Positions 37,847 through 46,957 of a stretch of 64,000 bases of DNA are shown here, in pieces. Source of the DNA: Nocardioidaceae bacterium (GTDB lineage Bacteria > Actinomycetota > Actinomycetes > Propionibacteriales > Nocardioidaceae); NCBI GenBank assembly GCA_030447865.1, contig JAUJOD010000002.1, positions 520,473-584,472 of the forward strand, given 5' to 3'. Each line of letters begins with the position of its first letter. The first letter of the stretch is position 1. The position numbers and the translations under genes are program-made. The notes under the pieces were generated by a model. The model was not told the origin of the DNA. It did not search any database and saw only the letters and a list, made by a program, of their open reading frames with translations.

Positions 37847-38851
37847 ATGACCGCAAAGATCGCGACCGCCACCGGCGCGCAGCACGCCGCTCTCCTTGGC
37901 CTCGGCAGTTACCGCCCGAGCCGGGTCGTCACCAACGCCGAGATCTGCGAGCACATCGACTCAACCGACGAGTGGATCCGGACCCGGTCGGGCATCATCG
38001 AGCGCAGGTTCTCCGAGCCGCACGAGACAGTGCAGATGATGAGTGTGGCGGCTTCCCGTACGGCGCTCGAGCGGGCCGACATCCACCCTGCGCAGATCGA
38101 CTGCGTCCTGGTGGCCACGGTCTCCCACCTGTGGCAGACGCCTGCCATCGCCCCCCTCATCTCCGCCGAGCTGGGCTCAACTCCCGCCGCCGCGTTCGAC
38201 ATCTCCGCAGCCTGCGCCGGCTTCTGTTACGGCGTCACGATGGGCGCCGACATGGTGCGCTCCGGCACCGCCAAGTACGTGCTGGTCATCGGCGTCGAAC
38301 GGCTCTCTGACATCACCGACCCCACTGACCGTGGCACCGCTTTCATCTTCGCTGACGGCGCTGGCGCGGCGGTCATCGGTCCATCCGACGTCGAAGGAAT
38401 CGGCCCGGTCGTGTGGGGGGCCGACGGTGAGAAGTTCGACTTCATCCGGCAGAAGCAGTCCTGGATCGACGTACTCGCGCTGGAACGGGCGGTGATGCCG
38501 CACCTGCAGATGGAAGGCAACCCCGTCTTCCGCTGGGCGTCGTTCGAGATGGCGAAGGTTGCCCAGGAGGCCCTCGACCGCGCGGGCCTGACTGTCGACG
38601 ATCTGGACGTTTTCGTCCCCCACCAGGCCAACATGCGCATCACCGATGCGATGGCCCGGGCCCTGAAGCTGCCCGAGCGGGTGGTGATCGCCCGCGACAT
38701 CGCCTACCAAGGCAACACCTCCGCTGCCTCCGTTCCGCTCGCGGCCACCGCGCTGCTGGAGTCGGGTGAGGCGAAAAGCGGGCAGACGGCGCTGTTCATC
38801 GCGTTTGGCGCCGGGCTCGCGTACGCCGCCCAGGTGGTCACGCTGCCGTGA
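37847..38851 (+). CDS. fabH: Beta-ketoacyl-ACP synthase III
   Basis: Starts fatty acid chains by condensing acyl-CoA with malonyl-ACP. The 334-residue enzyme shows the catalytic Cys in ISAACAGFCYG, His in VPHQANMRI and Asn in GNTSAASVPLA. ATG 37847 is one base after the fabD stop, so translation is coupled. Confidence 0.96.
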   Translation: MTAKIATATGAQHAALLGLGSYRPSRVVTNAEICEHIDSTDEWIRTRSGIIERRFSEPHETVQMMSVAASRTALERADIHPAQIDCVLVATVSHLWQTPAIAPLISAELGSTPAAAFDISAACAGFCYGVTMGADMVRSGTAKYVLVIGVERLSDITDPTDRGTAFIFADGAGAAVIGPSDVEGIGPVVWGADGEKFDFIRQKQSWIDVLALERAVMPHLQMEGNPVFRWASFEMAKVAQEALDRAGLTVDDLDVFVPHQANMRITDAMARALKLPERVVIARDIAYQGNTSAASVPLAATALLESGEAKSGQTALFIAFGAGLAYAAQVVTLP

Positions 38852-38987
38852 CCCTCACCGCCCAGTCCCGCCAGGCTTTCGCCTGGTCATGGTTTTCGCA
38901 GCACCCGTTGCGAGCATCCGCGCCTTAGGCGCCGATGAGCACCCGTAGCCAACTAGCCGACTAGCACCCGAAAGAGGAGCCACCCAC

Positions 38988-39236
38988 ATGGCCAGCACCG
39001 AAGAAATCCGGTCCGGACTCGCCGACATCGTCAACGAGGTCGCGGGCATCCCCGCCGACGACGTACAGCTCGACAAGTCGTTCACCGACGACCTCGACGT
39101 CGACTCGCTGTCAATGGTGGAGGTCGTGGTTGCCGCCGAGGAGCAGTTCGGCGTGAAGATCCCCGACGACGAGGTGAAGAACCTCAAGACGGTCGGCGAC
39201 GCCGTTGCCTTCATCGAGAACGCGTCAGCCGCCTGA
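38988..39236 (+). CDS. acpP: Acyl carrier protein
   Basis: An 82-residue acidic carrier. The phosphopantetheine attachment Ser is at residue 40 in DLDVDSLSMVE. AGAGGAG lies upstream of ATG 38988. Third gene of the fab operon. Confidence 0.96.
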   Translation: MASTEEIRSGLADIVNEVAGIPADDVQLDKSFTDDLDVDSLSMVEVVVAAEEQFGVKIPDDEVKNLKTVGDAVAFIENASAA

Positions 39237-39351
39237 CCAGCCAGCCCTCCGCCTGCTGGCCTCCGTTGACCGTCGGCCTTGACCGGCTGCCTGGACCGGG
39301 ACTCCACCACCACAGCCCGGCACTTCCTATGCAACCTGAGGTGAACTTTCC

Positions 39352-40590
39352 ATGATTCTCAAGCGTGTCGTCGTCACCGGACTCGGTGCGACGTCTCCCG
39401 TGGGCGGTGACGTCCCTTCGACGTGGGCCGCTCTGCTGGCCGGCATCTCCGGCGTACGACGGCTCACCGAGGACTGGGCTGATGAGCTGCCGGCCCGGAT
39501 CGCCGGCCGGGTTGCCGTCGAGCCCACCGAGGTGATCGAGCGCGTGAAGGCGCGGCGGCTCGACCGGTCGGCGCAGTTCGCGCTGGTCGCTGCGTTGGAG
39601 GCGTGGGGCGACTGTGGGCTCGCCGAGGAGGCTCCCGACGCTGAGCGGGTCGGTGTCGCCATCGCCTCCGGCATCGGCGGCGTTACCACACTGTTGTCGA
39701 ACTACGACAGCCTGCTCGAGAAGGGTCCCCGCCGGGTCTCGCCACTCGCCGTACCCATGCTCATGCCGAACAGCCCCGCAGCTCACGTCGGGCTCACGGT
39801 CGGCGCGAAGGCGGGAGTGCACACGCCGGTGTCTGCGTGCGCGTCGGGTAACGAGGCCATCGCGCACGGGATCGACATGATCCGCCTCGGCCGGGCCGAC
39901 GTTGTCGTGGTGGGCGGCACCGAGGCAGCGATCCACCCGCTGCCGATGGCGGCGTTCGCCAACATGATGGCGCTGTCGCGCCGCAACGAGGAGCCGGAGC
40001 GAGCCTCTCGGCCCTGGGACCGTGACCGTGACGGGTTCGTTCTTGGCGAGGGCGCGGCGGCACTCGTGATCGAAAGCGCAGACTCCGCTCGGGCCAGAGG
40101 AGCCCGGGTGTACGCCGAGGTCGCCGGCGCCGGCATCACCGCCGACTCCCATGACATTGCCCAGCCCGAGCCGGAGGGGCGCGGAGCTACCCGGGCGATG
40201 CAGCGAGCATTGCGCGAGGCCGATCTCGCTGCGGCTGACATCGTCCACATCAACGCCCACGCCACCTCGACCCCGCAAGGGGACGTCGCCGAGTGCCTGG
40301 CGATCACGCAGGCGCTGGGCGGCGAGACCGACCATGTCGTCGTCACGTCAACCAAGTCGATGACCGGACACCTGCTCGGCGCGGCCGGGGCGTTGGAGTC
40401 GGTCGCGACCGTGTTGGCGCTGCAGAACCGGGTGGCTCCTCCGACGATCAACCTGGAGACGCCCGACGCAGAGCTCACGCTCGATGTCGCCACCGAGCAG
40501 CGCAAGCTGCCCGATGGTGACATCGCGGCGCTCAACAACTCGTTCGGCTTCGGTGGCCACAACGTCGCGATCGCGTTCCGGTCGGCCTGA
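39352..40590 (+). CDS. fabF: Beta-ketoacyl-ACP synthase II
   Basis: The chain-elongating condensing enzyme, 412 residues. Active-site Cys in VSACASGNEAI, first His in NAHATSTPQGD, Lys and second His in TKSMTGHLLGAAGA and NNSFGFGGHN. ATG 39352. The accD gene starts three bases after its stop. Confidence 0.96.
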   Translation: MILKRVVVTGLGATSPVGGDVPSTWAALLAGISGVRRLTEDWADELPARIAGRVAVEPTEVIERVKARRLDRSAQFALVAALEAWGDCGLAEEAPDAERVGVAIASGIGGVTTLLSNYDSLLEKGPRRVSPLAVPMLMPNSPAAHVGLTVGAKAGVHTPVSACASGNEAIAHGIDMIRLGRADVVVVGGTEAAIHPLPMAAFANMMALSRRNEEPERASRPWDRDRDGFVLGEGAAALVIESADSARARGARVYAEVAGAGITADSHDIAQPEPEGRGATRAMQRALREADLAAADIVHINAHATSTPQGDVAECLAITQALGGETDHVVVTSTKSMTGHLLGAAGALESVATVLALQNRVAPPTINLETPDAELTLDVATEQRKLPDGDIAALNNSFGFGGHNVAIAFRSA

Positions 40591-40593
40591 CCG

Positions 40594-42015
40594 ATGACTG
40601 CCACGGCAGCTAAGCCGGCGAAGCTGCCGCGCGAGCAGGACCCGCGGAACCCGACCAAGCGGCTCGCCGCGTTCTTCGACCCGGGCAGCCTCCAGCTGAT
40701 CTCGGCCGACGACGATAGCGGCATGCTTGCGGCCGTGGGCACCGTCGACGGCGTGCACACCGTCGCGTTCTGCTCCGACGCCACCGTGATGGGCGGAGCG
40801 ATGGGACACGAGGGATGCAAGGTGGTCGTAGCGGCGTACGACCGAGCGCTGGCCGACGACGCGCCCATCGTCGGGCTGTGGCACTCCGGCGGCGCACGGC
40901 TGGCCGAAGGCGTGCTGTCGTTGCACGCGGTCGGGCTGATCTTCGCGGCGATGACGCGGGTATCGGGAAAGGTTCCGCAAATCTCGGTGGTGCTCGGTCC
41001 AGCAGCGGGCGGGGCCGCTTACGGGCCGGCGTTGACCGATGTGGTCATCCTCGGCCCCGAGGGCCGGATCTTCGTGACCGGCCCCGACGTGGTCCGCTCC
41101 GTCACCGGCGAGGACGTCGACATGCTGCGCCTAGGCGGGCCTGAGCCGCACGGCCGGCGCTCGGGCGTCGTACACGTGCTGACCGACTCGGAGGCCGACG
41201 CGCTTGCGCAAGCCCGCCGGCTTGTCGCGCTGCTCGGCGATCAGCGCGTGATCGAGCCGGGCGAGGTGCACGACGTCAACCTCGCGCAGCAGTTGCCTGA
41301 GTCGAAGCGGCGCGCGTACGACGTACACCCGCTGGTGGCGACGCTGCTCGACGGCGACAGCATGCTGGAGCTGCACCAGCGCTGGGCGCCCAACATCGTC
41401 ACCGCGCTGGGGCGGTTCGGCGGCCGGACCGTCGGGGTGATCGCAAACAACCCGCTGCGCCTTGGTGGCTGCCTGGACTCTCCGTCGGCGGAGAAAGCCG
41501 CGCGGTTCGTGCGGATGTGTGACGCGTTCGGGGTCCCGCTGATCGTCGTGGTCGACGTACCGGGCTATCTGCCCGGCGTCGGTCAGGAGTGGGACGGCGT
41601 CGTACGCCGAGGGGCCAAGCTGCTGCACGCGTTTGCCGAGGCGGGGGTTCCGCGGGTCACGCTGGTGACCCGGAAGGCGTACGGCGGGGCGTACATCGCG
41701 ATGAACGCCCGCGCGCTCGGCGCGACCCGCGTCTTCGCCTGGCCGGGCGCCGAGGTAGCCGTGATGGGCGCCATCGCGGCGATCCGGATTCTGCATCGCC
41801 GCAAGATCGCTGAAGTAGCGCCTGACCTGCGCCCGACCGTCGAGGCGGAGCTCGCGGCTGAGCACGAGGTACTTGCCGGTGGTGTCGACCGGGCGGTCGA
41901 GATCGGTGTGGTCGACGAGGTGGTCGAGCCGACCGCGACGCGGTCAGCGCTGGCGGCCGCGCTGGCCGCCGCAGACACCGGCGCCCGAGGCCAGCACGGA
42001 AACATTCCCCTCTGA
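40594..42015 (+). CDS. accD6: Acyl-CoA carboxylase carboxyltransferase beta subunit, AccD6-like
   Basis: A 473-residue biotin-dependent carboxyltransferase, the same length as mycobacterial AccD6, which also sits in a fab operon. Oxyanion-hole glycines are in LWHSGGARLAEGV and GPAAGGAAYGPAL in the N half and VVVDVPGYLPGVGQEW and RKAYGGAYIAMN in the C half. It makes malonyl-CoA, the FabD substrate, with an alpha subunit encoded elsewhere. Confidence 0.93.
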   Translation: MTATAAKPAKLPREQDPRNPTKRLAAFFDPGSLQLISADDDSGMLAAVGTVDGVHTVAFCSDATVMGGAMGHEGCKVVVAAYDRALADDAPIVGLWHSGGARLAEGVLSLHAVGLIFAAMTRVSGKVPQISVVLGPAAGGAAYGPALTDVVILGPEGRIFVTGPDVVRSVTGEDVDMLRLGGPEPHGRRSGVVHVLTDSEADALAQARRLVALLGDQRVIEPGEVHDVNLAQQLPESKRRAYDVHPLVATLLDGDSMLELHQRWAPNIVTALGRFGGRTVGVIANNPLRLGGCLDSPSAEKAARFVRMCDAFGVPLIVVVDVPGYLPGVGQEWDGVVRRGAKLLHAFAEAGVPRVTLVTRKAYGGAYIAMNARALGATRVFAWPGAEVAVMGAIAAIRILHRRKIAEVAPDLRPTVEAELAAEHEVLAGGVDRAVEIGVVDEVVEPTATRSALAAALAAADTGARGQHGNIPL

Positions 42016-42053
42016 CCCCGCGCACGCACCCCGCCGGGACCACACCGCGGAAA

Positions 42054-42094
42054 GATCCGAGTGGGCGTCGCTATGACGACGTAGAACTCGGACC
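42054..42094. repeat. Dispersed palindrome family B, copy 6
   Basis: GATCCGAGTGGGCGTCG, loop CTATGA, then CGACGTAGAACTCGGACC. It lies between the convergent accD6 and DUF3145 genes and could act as a bidirectional terminator or mRNA stabiliser. Confidence 0.75.
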
Positions 42095-42167
42095 TTGCGA
42101 TGACAGACCCGGACCGGAGCGACCACTTGGCGGTATGGGGGACCATTCAGCGGTTCGGTGAGTGGGC

Positions 42168-42692
42168 TTAGACGACGTGGTGGAGCCAGCGGACGGGGGC
42201 GCCGTCACCGGCGTGCCGGAAGGGCTCGAGCGCCTCGTCCCAGTCCTTGCCCAACAGCTTGTCGATCTCAGCCAGCAGGGACAGGTCGCCTAGCGCCGCC
42301 TTGACGACAGCGGCCCTCAGCCGGTCCTCGGGGATCATGATGTCGCCGTGCAGGCCGGTTACGGCATGGAAGACACCCAGCTCAGGGGTGCACGAGAAGC
42401 GCGCGCCCTCGCTTGTCGACGTCGGGTCCTCGGTGACCTCGAACAGCAGGTGCGCCCAGCCCCGCAGCGCCGACACCAGAGCGGCGCCGGTCCCGACGGC
42501 CCCCGACCAGGAAAGCTCCGCCCGGTAGCACCCGGTCTTGGCAGGTTGCGGCGTCCAGGACAGATCGACGGGTACGCCGAGGACGCCTGCGACGGCCCAT
42601 TCGACGTGCGGGCACAGTGCCGAGGGGGCGCTGTGCACAAACAGCACTCCGCGGGTGGTCGCCGTGGAGTGCTCGCTGCAGATGCGGTTCAC
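42168..42692 (-). CDS. DUF3145 family protein
   Basis: A 174-residue actinobacterial protein (TRGVLFVHSAPSALCPHVEW, then CYRAELSWSG). It is found next to fabF/accD in many actinobacteria, here convergent to them. GTG 42692 follows GAGGAGGAGG. Function unknown. Confidence 0.88.
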   Translation of the reverse strand: MNRICSEHSTATTRGVLFVHSAPSALCPHVEWAVAGVLGVPVDLSWTPQPAKTGCYRAELSWSGAVGTGAALVSALRGWAHLLFEVTEDPTSTSEGARFSCTPELGVFHAVTGLHGDIMIPEDRLRAAVVKAALGDLSLLAEIDKLLGKDWDEALEPFRHAGDGAPVRWLHHVV

Positions 42693-42802
42693 CGGTCCTC
42701 CTCCTCAAGGCTCGAGAGTCGCCTTCCCCAGCGGTCTGCTCGCCTTGAGAGCAGGAGTGAACTACGACTTATTGTGCCCCATGAGTCCCACCAGCACCAG
42801 CG

Positions 42803-43762
42803 CTACGGCCAACGAGAGGCGACGAAGAGCCCCGCCGCCGTCGAAAGCAGCGAGAGCACGACGAGATACCCCATGTACTGGGAGGTGGCGTCTTGGCGTT
42901 CCTTGCTGTAGATCAGGCGCCCGTCGACGTCCTCATAGGCGTTCAGCAGGTCGTCGGGGCTCTGCGCGATGTAGGCCTTACCCCCAGAGATGTCGGCGAT
43001 CTCCTGCAGCTGACCGATCTCGACGGGGACGGCGACGGTCTCGCCTTGGTTGGTGATCGTGCCGGCCTCGGTGCCGAGCGCCACCGTGTAGATCGGGACG
43101 CCCTGCTCCTTGGCCGCGTGCGCTGCCGAGACCTGCGAGCGCCCCACCGTCCGCGCGCCGTCGCTGATCAGCACGATCATCGCTGGGAGCTTTCCGGTGG
43201 GAGCGACCGCCGCTGTGCCCAGCGACTGCTTGACCACGTCGAGCGCTGAGTAGATGCCCTCGCCGGTCGCGGTGTATTCCGCGAGCTGCAGGTCGTCGAT
43301 TGCTCTCGTCACCTGGGCGCGGTCGACTGTCGGCGGCACCACCACCTCGGCGTACCTGGCGAAGGTCACCAGCGAGACCTTGAACGCCGGCGGCAGCTCG
43401 GTGAGGAACTCCTTCGCGGTCTCCTTGGCGGCGGTGATCCGGTTTGGGGGGACGTCGGCGGAGTCCATCGACAGCGACACGTCCATCGTGAGTACGACGG
43501 TCACTCCGGTCCTGCGTGGCACCTCGACGATGTCGGTCGGCCGGGCGAACAACACGATGGCGAAGCCGAGCGTCAGCAGCGCCAGGGCCACCGCGACGTG
43601 CTGGCGCCAGTTGACCCGGCGGGGCGCCACGGTGTCGAGCAACGCCATGTTGGTGAACCGCACCGCGTAGTGGCTCTTGCGGTACTGCAGCGCGACGTAC
43701 AGCAGCACCAGCGCCGGCACTACCAGCAGCAGCCACAGCCGCTGCGGTTCCAGGAAGCTCAC
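42803..43762 (-). CDS. VWA-domain membrane protein (BatA-like)
   Basis: A 319-residue protein with membrane helices near 8-25, 57-75 and at the C terminus (MGYLVVLSLLSTAAGLF). The von Willebrand A domain between them has the MIDAS motif DVSLSMDS and ISDGARTVG. It is the last gene of the MoxR-DUF58-VWA operon; its GTG overlaps the DUF58 stop as GTGA. Such operons are thought to assemble or activate metal-dependent complexes at the membrane. Confidence 0.9.
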   Translation of the reverse strand: MSFLEPQRLWLLLVVPALVLLYVALQYRKSHYAVRFTNMALLDTVAPRRVNWRQHVAVALALLTLGFAIVLFARPTDIVEVPRRTGVTVVLTMDVSLSMDSADVPPNRITAAKETAKEFLTELPPAFKVSLVTFARYAEVVVPPTVDRAQVTRAIDDLQLAEYTATGEGIYSALDVVKQSLGTAAVAPTGKLPAMIVLISDGARTVGRSQVSAAHAAKEQGVPIYTVALGTEAGTITNQGETVAVPVEIGQLQEIADISGGKAYIAQSPDDLLNAYEDVDGRLIYSKERQDATSQYMGYLVVLSLLSTAAGLFVASRWP

Positions 43763-44748
43763 CGGGTCACTCCCGCCGGCGGCGAGTGCAACCGGGCGGC
43801 GACCCGCCGGTGTTTGAGCGCGAATCGCGCGGTGTCGGCGACCCAGTCGCGGTCGGTGCGCAGGATCAAATGAGCAACCCCGGCCCGCCGAAGTGCCCGC
43901 GCCGTGCGCTCGCGTTGGATGCGGGCGGCGGCGGCGTAGCGCTGCCGGACCTTCCTGCTGCCGGTGTTCAGCTCCCGGATCTCCCCCGTCTCAGGGTCCT
44001 CGAGCAGCACCGTGCCGACATTGGGTATGTCGAGTTCCCGGGGGTCGATGATCTCCACGGCGATCGTCTGATGGCGGGCGGCGAGCTCCCGCATCGCCTT
44101 CTCCCACGACGGCGGCGTGTTGGGATCGGTGCTGGCGTCGGCGAGGTCGATGAAGTCCGACACGACCACCCGCAGCCCCCGCTTACGCTGCGCCCGAGCC
44201 ACCCCGGTGATGGCGTCGGAGAGCGACATCGGCGCGGCGCCGCGCCCGTCGTCCGAGTCGCGCAGCAAGGACCGCAGCAAGCCGAACAGCGCGAGCCGGC
44301 CGGACCTGGCCGGCCACCGCTTCAGCGTGCCGTGCCGCAACACATAACCGCCGAACCGGTCCCCCACCCGGAACGTTAGCAGCCCCATCGTGGCGACGGC
44401 CGCTACCGCCAGGTCACGCTTCTCCATGGCGGCGGTGCCGAAGTGCATCGAAGGCGACAGGTCGACGAGCACCCACGTCTCGAGCTCTCGGTCGGCGATG
44501 ACGTCGCGCACGTGCGGGATCGTCGTACGGGCTGAGACCGCCCAGTCCATGCGGCGTACGTCGTCCTCACCCGCCAGGTAGTAGCGGGCCTCGGCGAGGT
44601 CGGTGCCGGGGCCGGGCAACAGACCGAGGTGCTCACCGTGGAGGAAGCCCTCGAGTCGGCGGACGATCTGCAGCTCGAGCCTGCGGAGGGCGTGCTCAGG
44701 AGCCAGTGCCGACAGCGGCGCCTGGTCGGCGCGGAAGCGGTCGACCAC
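43759..44748 (-). CDS. DUF58 domain protein
   Basis: A 329-residue protein with the DUF58 signature GEDDVRRMDWAVSARTTIPH and a degenerate VWA-like fold containing VDLSPSMHFG. It is soluble in prediction. GTG 44748 starts one base after the MoxR stop. Partner of MoxR in the operon. Confidence 0.9.
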   Translation of the reverse strand: MVDRFRADQAPLSALAPEHALRRLELQIVRRLEGFLHGEHLGLLPGPGTDLAEARYYLAGEDDVRRMDWAVSARTTIPHVRDVIADRELETWVLVDLSPSMHFGTAAMEKRDLAVAAVATMGLLTFRVGDRFGGYVLRHGTLKRWPARSGRLALFGLLRSLLRDSDDGRGAAPMSLSDAITGVARAQRKRGLRVVVSDFIDLADASTDPNTPPSWEKAMRELAARHQTIAVEIIDPRELDIPNVGTVLLEDPETGEIRELNTGSRKVRQRYAAAARIQRERTARALRRAGVAHLILRTDRDWVADTARFALKHRRVAARLHSPPAGVTR

Positions 44749-44749
44749 C

Positions 44750-45793
44750 TCAGCGGAACTCCGGCTGGTCGGGTGGACCGGCGCTTGGGTAGACCGGCTG
44801 CGGCTGTGGGATCGCGGAAACGACCCGGTCGACGACGACTCGGGGGTCGACCCCGTCGGCGACCGCGTCGAAGGTCAGCACGAGCCGGTGGGCCATCACG
44901 TCGCGAGCGATGGCGGCGATGTCTTGGGGCAGGACGTAGTTGCGGCCATGGATGACGGCGACGGCGCGAGCAGCGGCAGCCAACCCGAGGGTGGCGCGCG
45001 GGCTCGCCCCGATCTCGATGACTCCGGTGAGGTCGTGGAGGTGGAACTCTGCAGGCGAGCGGGTGGCCAGCACGACCCGAACGATGTACTCGGCCACCAG
45101 GTTGTGCAGGAACACCTGGTCGGCGGCCCCCTGCAGCTCGCGGAGCTGCACCGGGGTCAACACTTGCCGGGCCGACGGGGGGTCGACGCTCATCCGCCGG
45201 AGGATCTCGAACTCCTCCTGACCGCGCGGGTGGCCCACGTCGACCTTGAGTAAGAATCTGTCGCGCTGCGCCTCAGGCAGCGGGTAGACGCCCTCAGACT
45301 CGATCGGGTTCTGCGTCGCGATGACGATGAACGGGTTGGGCAGCGGGAACGTCTGGCCGCCAATCGACACCTGACGCTCGGCCATCAGCTCCAGCATCGC
45401 CGACTGCACCTTGGCGGGTGCCCGGTTGACCTCGTCGGCGAGCACGAAGTTCACGAACACCGGCCCCAACTCGACGTCGAAGCTCTCCTTGCTGGGCCGG
45501 TAGATGCGGGTACCGACGATGTCGGACGGCACCAGGTCGGGGGTGAACTGAATGCGCGCGAAGTCGCCACCGACCACGTCGGCGAGAGTGTGCACCGCGA
45601 GAGTCTTGGCCACCCCAGGCACCCCCTCGACGAGGCAGTGCCCGCGAGCAATGAGCGCCACCATCAGCTGTTCGACCATGTGCTCTTGGCCAACGATCAC
45701 CCGCTTGACCTCCAGCAGCGCCCGCTGCGCGAGCTCCGCCATCGGCCCGGTGCCAGCCACGGCCGCCGTCGAGCGCGGCGGGCTGATCGTCAT
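44750..45793 (-). CDS. MoxR-type AAA+ ATPase
   Basis: A 347-residue MoxR ATPase. Walker A is GVPGVAKTLAVHT, Walker B FVLADEVNRAPAKVQSA, sensor ATQNPIESEGVYPLPEAQRDR. ATG 45793 follows AAGGGAA. It is the first gene of the operon; a 33-base repeat lies in its leader. Confidence 0.93.
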   Translation of the reverse strand: MTISPPRSTAAVAGTGPMAELAQRALLEVKRVIVGQEHMVEQLMVALIARGHCLVEGVPGVAKTLAVHTLADVVGGDFARIQFTPDLVPSDIVGTRIYRPSKESFDVELGPVFVNFVLADEVNRAPAKVQSAMLELMAERQVSIGGQTFPLPNPFIVIATQNPIESEGVYPLPEAQRDRFLLKVDVGHPRGQEEFEILRRMSVDPPSARQVLTPVQLRELQGAADQVFLHNLVAEYIVRVVLATRSPAEFHLHDLTGVIEIGASPRATLGLAAAARAVAVIHGRNYVLPQDIAAIARDVMAHRLVLTFDAVADGVDPRVVVDRVVSAIPQPQPVYPSAGPPDQPEFR

Positions 45794-45817
45794 GCGGGGT
45801 TCCCTTCGCGGGCGGCG

Positions 45818-45850
45818 GTCGTACGCATCGGTAAGTGTTACAGACCCGCC
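45818..45850 (+). repeat. 33-base direct repeat, copy 1
   Basis: Begins GTCGTACGCATCGG and ends ACAGACCCGCC; 29 of 33 bases match the copy at 46046. It contains the small palindrome GTAAGTGTTAC. Confidence 0.75.
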
Positions 45851-46045
45851 AAGCCTGCCCCCTCTGAGCGCGGGCAGCTGCTCGGGCCAGCAGCAGCGAG
45901 AAGGTGTTCCTCCGGGTGCGACGACGTACGCACCCCGCCTAGCAACCGCCTGGTCATCACACGGGTTTGTGCTGTCGCCGGGTTACGGCGAGGAAACCAT
46001 GCGGGAGATGTTCTCTCCGAGTCAGTAACCGCTGTCGACGCCGCC

Positions 46046-46078
46046 GTCGTACGCTCAGGTAAGTGGTACAGACCCGCC
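46046..46078 (+). repeat. 33-base direct repeat, copy 2
   Basis: Begins GTCGTACGCTCAGG and ends ACAGACCCGCC, same orientation as copy 1. It lies 53 bases before the next gene's start. Confidence 0.75.
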
Positions 46079-46130
46079 GACCCCGCACCTGCCGACAGTG
46101 GGCGGCTGATGACAGCGCGAGCGGAGGGGT

Positions 46131-46859
46131 ATGAGCGACGACCAGCGCGACGTCCCGCTCCTGCCGCTGGAGCGCCGTGACCCGCCCGCGCTGGGTGGGA
46201 TCGAGCTCACCGGACGGTTGGCGTCCACTGACTCCGGTGTGGTGTACGCCGGCCGGGCCGGCGGGCAACCCGTCGCCGTGGTGGTGCTGACCGAGGGGGC
46301 GGAGCGGGATTCCTACGCACGGGCCCGGTTCCAGCAGGCGGCCGGCGTACCGGTTGGCAACTCCGTGGTGGCCGCTGACGCTGACGTGGACATCGCGCCC
46401 TGGGTGGCGGTACGAGCTGACAACTGGAGCGAGGGGCTCGGTGCGGCGCGGGCGCTGCTCGCGCCCGTCACGTTGGAGCATCTGCCCGACGTTGGCAAGC
46501 CGGCGGGACCGGTGTTTCGCCCGCATTGGGCTGAGCGGACCCGGGTGGGCCGATGGCGCATGTGGCCGCTGCCATGGCCGGCCACCCTCACCGCGGCCAG
46601 CCGTTGGACGCACCTGGCAGCATTCGCCCTCGTGCTGGCGATCGCCGCGATCGCGTTGTGGATCGCGGTCAAGATCTTCGAGGACCAGCCGCCCGTACCG
46701 CCAGGCCCTGGTCCCGGTCCGATCCCGTTCCCAACTCCGACGAGCCCGCCGACGTCGGGCCCCGGCTCGCCGTCACCGACCCCGACGTCCCCCCCGACCA
46801 CAGGGCCCGGGGGAACCGAGGGTACCGGTGGGACCACCCCGGCTCCGCCGATCGTCTGA
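46131..46859 (+). CDS. Membrane protein with kinase N-lobe-like start and Pro-rich tail
   Basis: A 242-residue protein. Residues 20-60 (GIELTGRLASTDSGVVYAGR, then QPVAVVVLTEG) resemble the glycine loop and VAxK strand of a Ser/Thr kinase, but the loop lacks its glycines and the Lys is Val; no catalytic lobe follows. One membrane helix lies near 163-182 (AFALVLAIAAIALWIAV). The tail is Pro/Ser/Gly/Thr-rich and probably outside the cell. Divergent from the MoxR operon. Function unknown. Confidence 0.65.
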   Translation: MSDDQRDVPLLPLERRDPPALGGIELTGRLASTDSGVVYAGRAGGQPVAVVVLTEGAERDSYARARFQQAAGVPVGNSVVAADADVDIAPWVAVRADNWSEGLGAARALLAPVTLEHLPDVGKPAGPVFRPHWAERTRVGRWRMWPLPWPATLTAASRWTHLAAFALVLAIAAIALWIAVKIFEDQPPVPPGPGPGPIPFPTPTSPPTSGPGSPSPTPTSPPTTGPGGTEGTGGTTPAPPIV

Positions 46860-46907
46860 CTGGAGGCTGCCACTCCAGCTCCGCCGATCGGCTGACTGGA
46901 GGCTGCC
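46842..46907 (+). repeat. 36-base tandem duplication across a stop codon
   Basis: A 30-base block beginning GCTCCGCCGATCG and ending GGAGGCTGCC occurs at 46842 and again at 46878 with one difference. The first copy contains the end of the membrane protein gene and its TGA. Confidence 0.85.
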
Positions 46908-46957
46908 CCCCGACCCGATCGGTACGTTGGCGTATGGAGAATTAGATACAGCGAAGT

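Larger units (their letters stand above)
45794..46130. other. Intergenic region with a 33-base direct repeat pair
   Basis: 337 bases between the divergent moxR-like and membrane protein genes. It holds two direct repeats (45818-45850 and 46046-46078) and no convincing gene. Confidence 0.6.

Noticed and set aside
39211-40868. Two long minus-strand open frames across fabF
   Set aside because: They are shadows of fabF; the condensing-enzyme motifs on the plus strand are intact.
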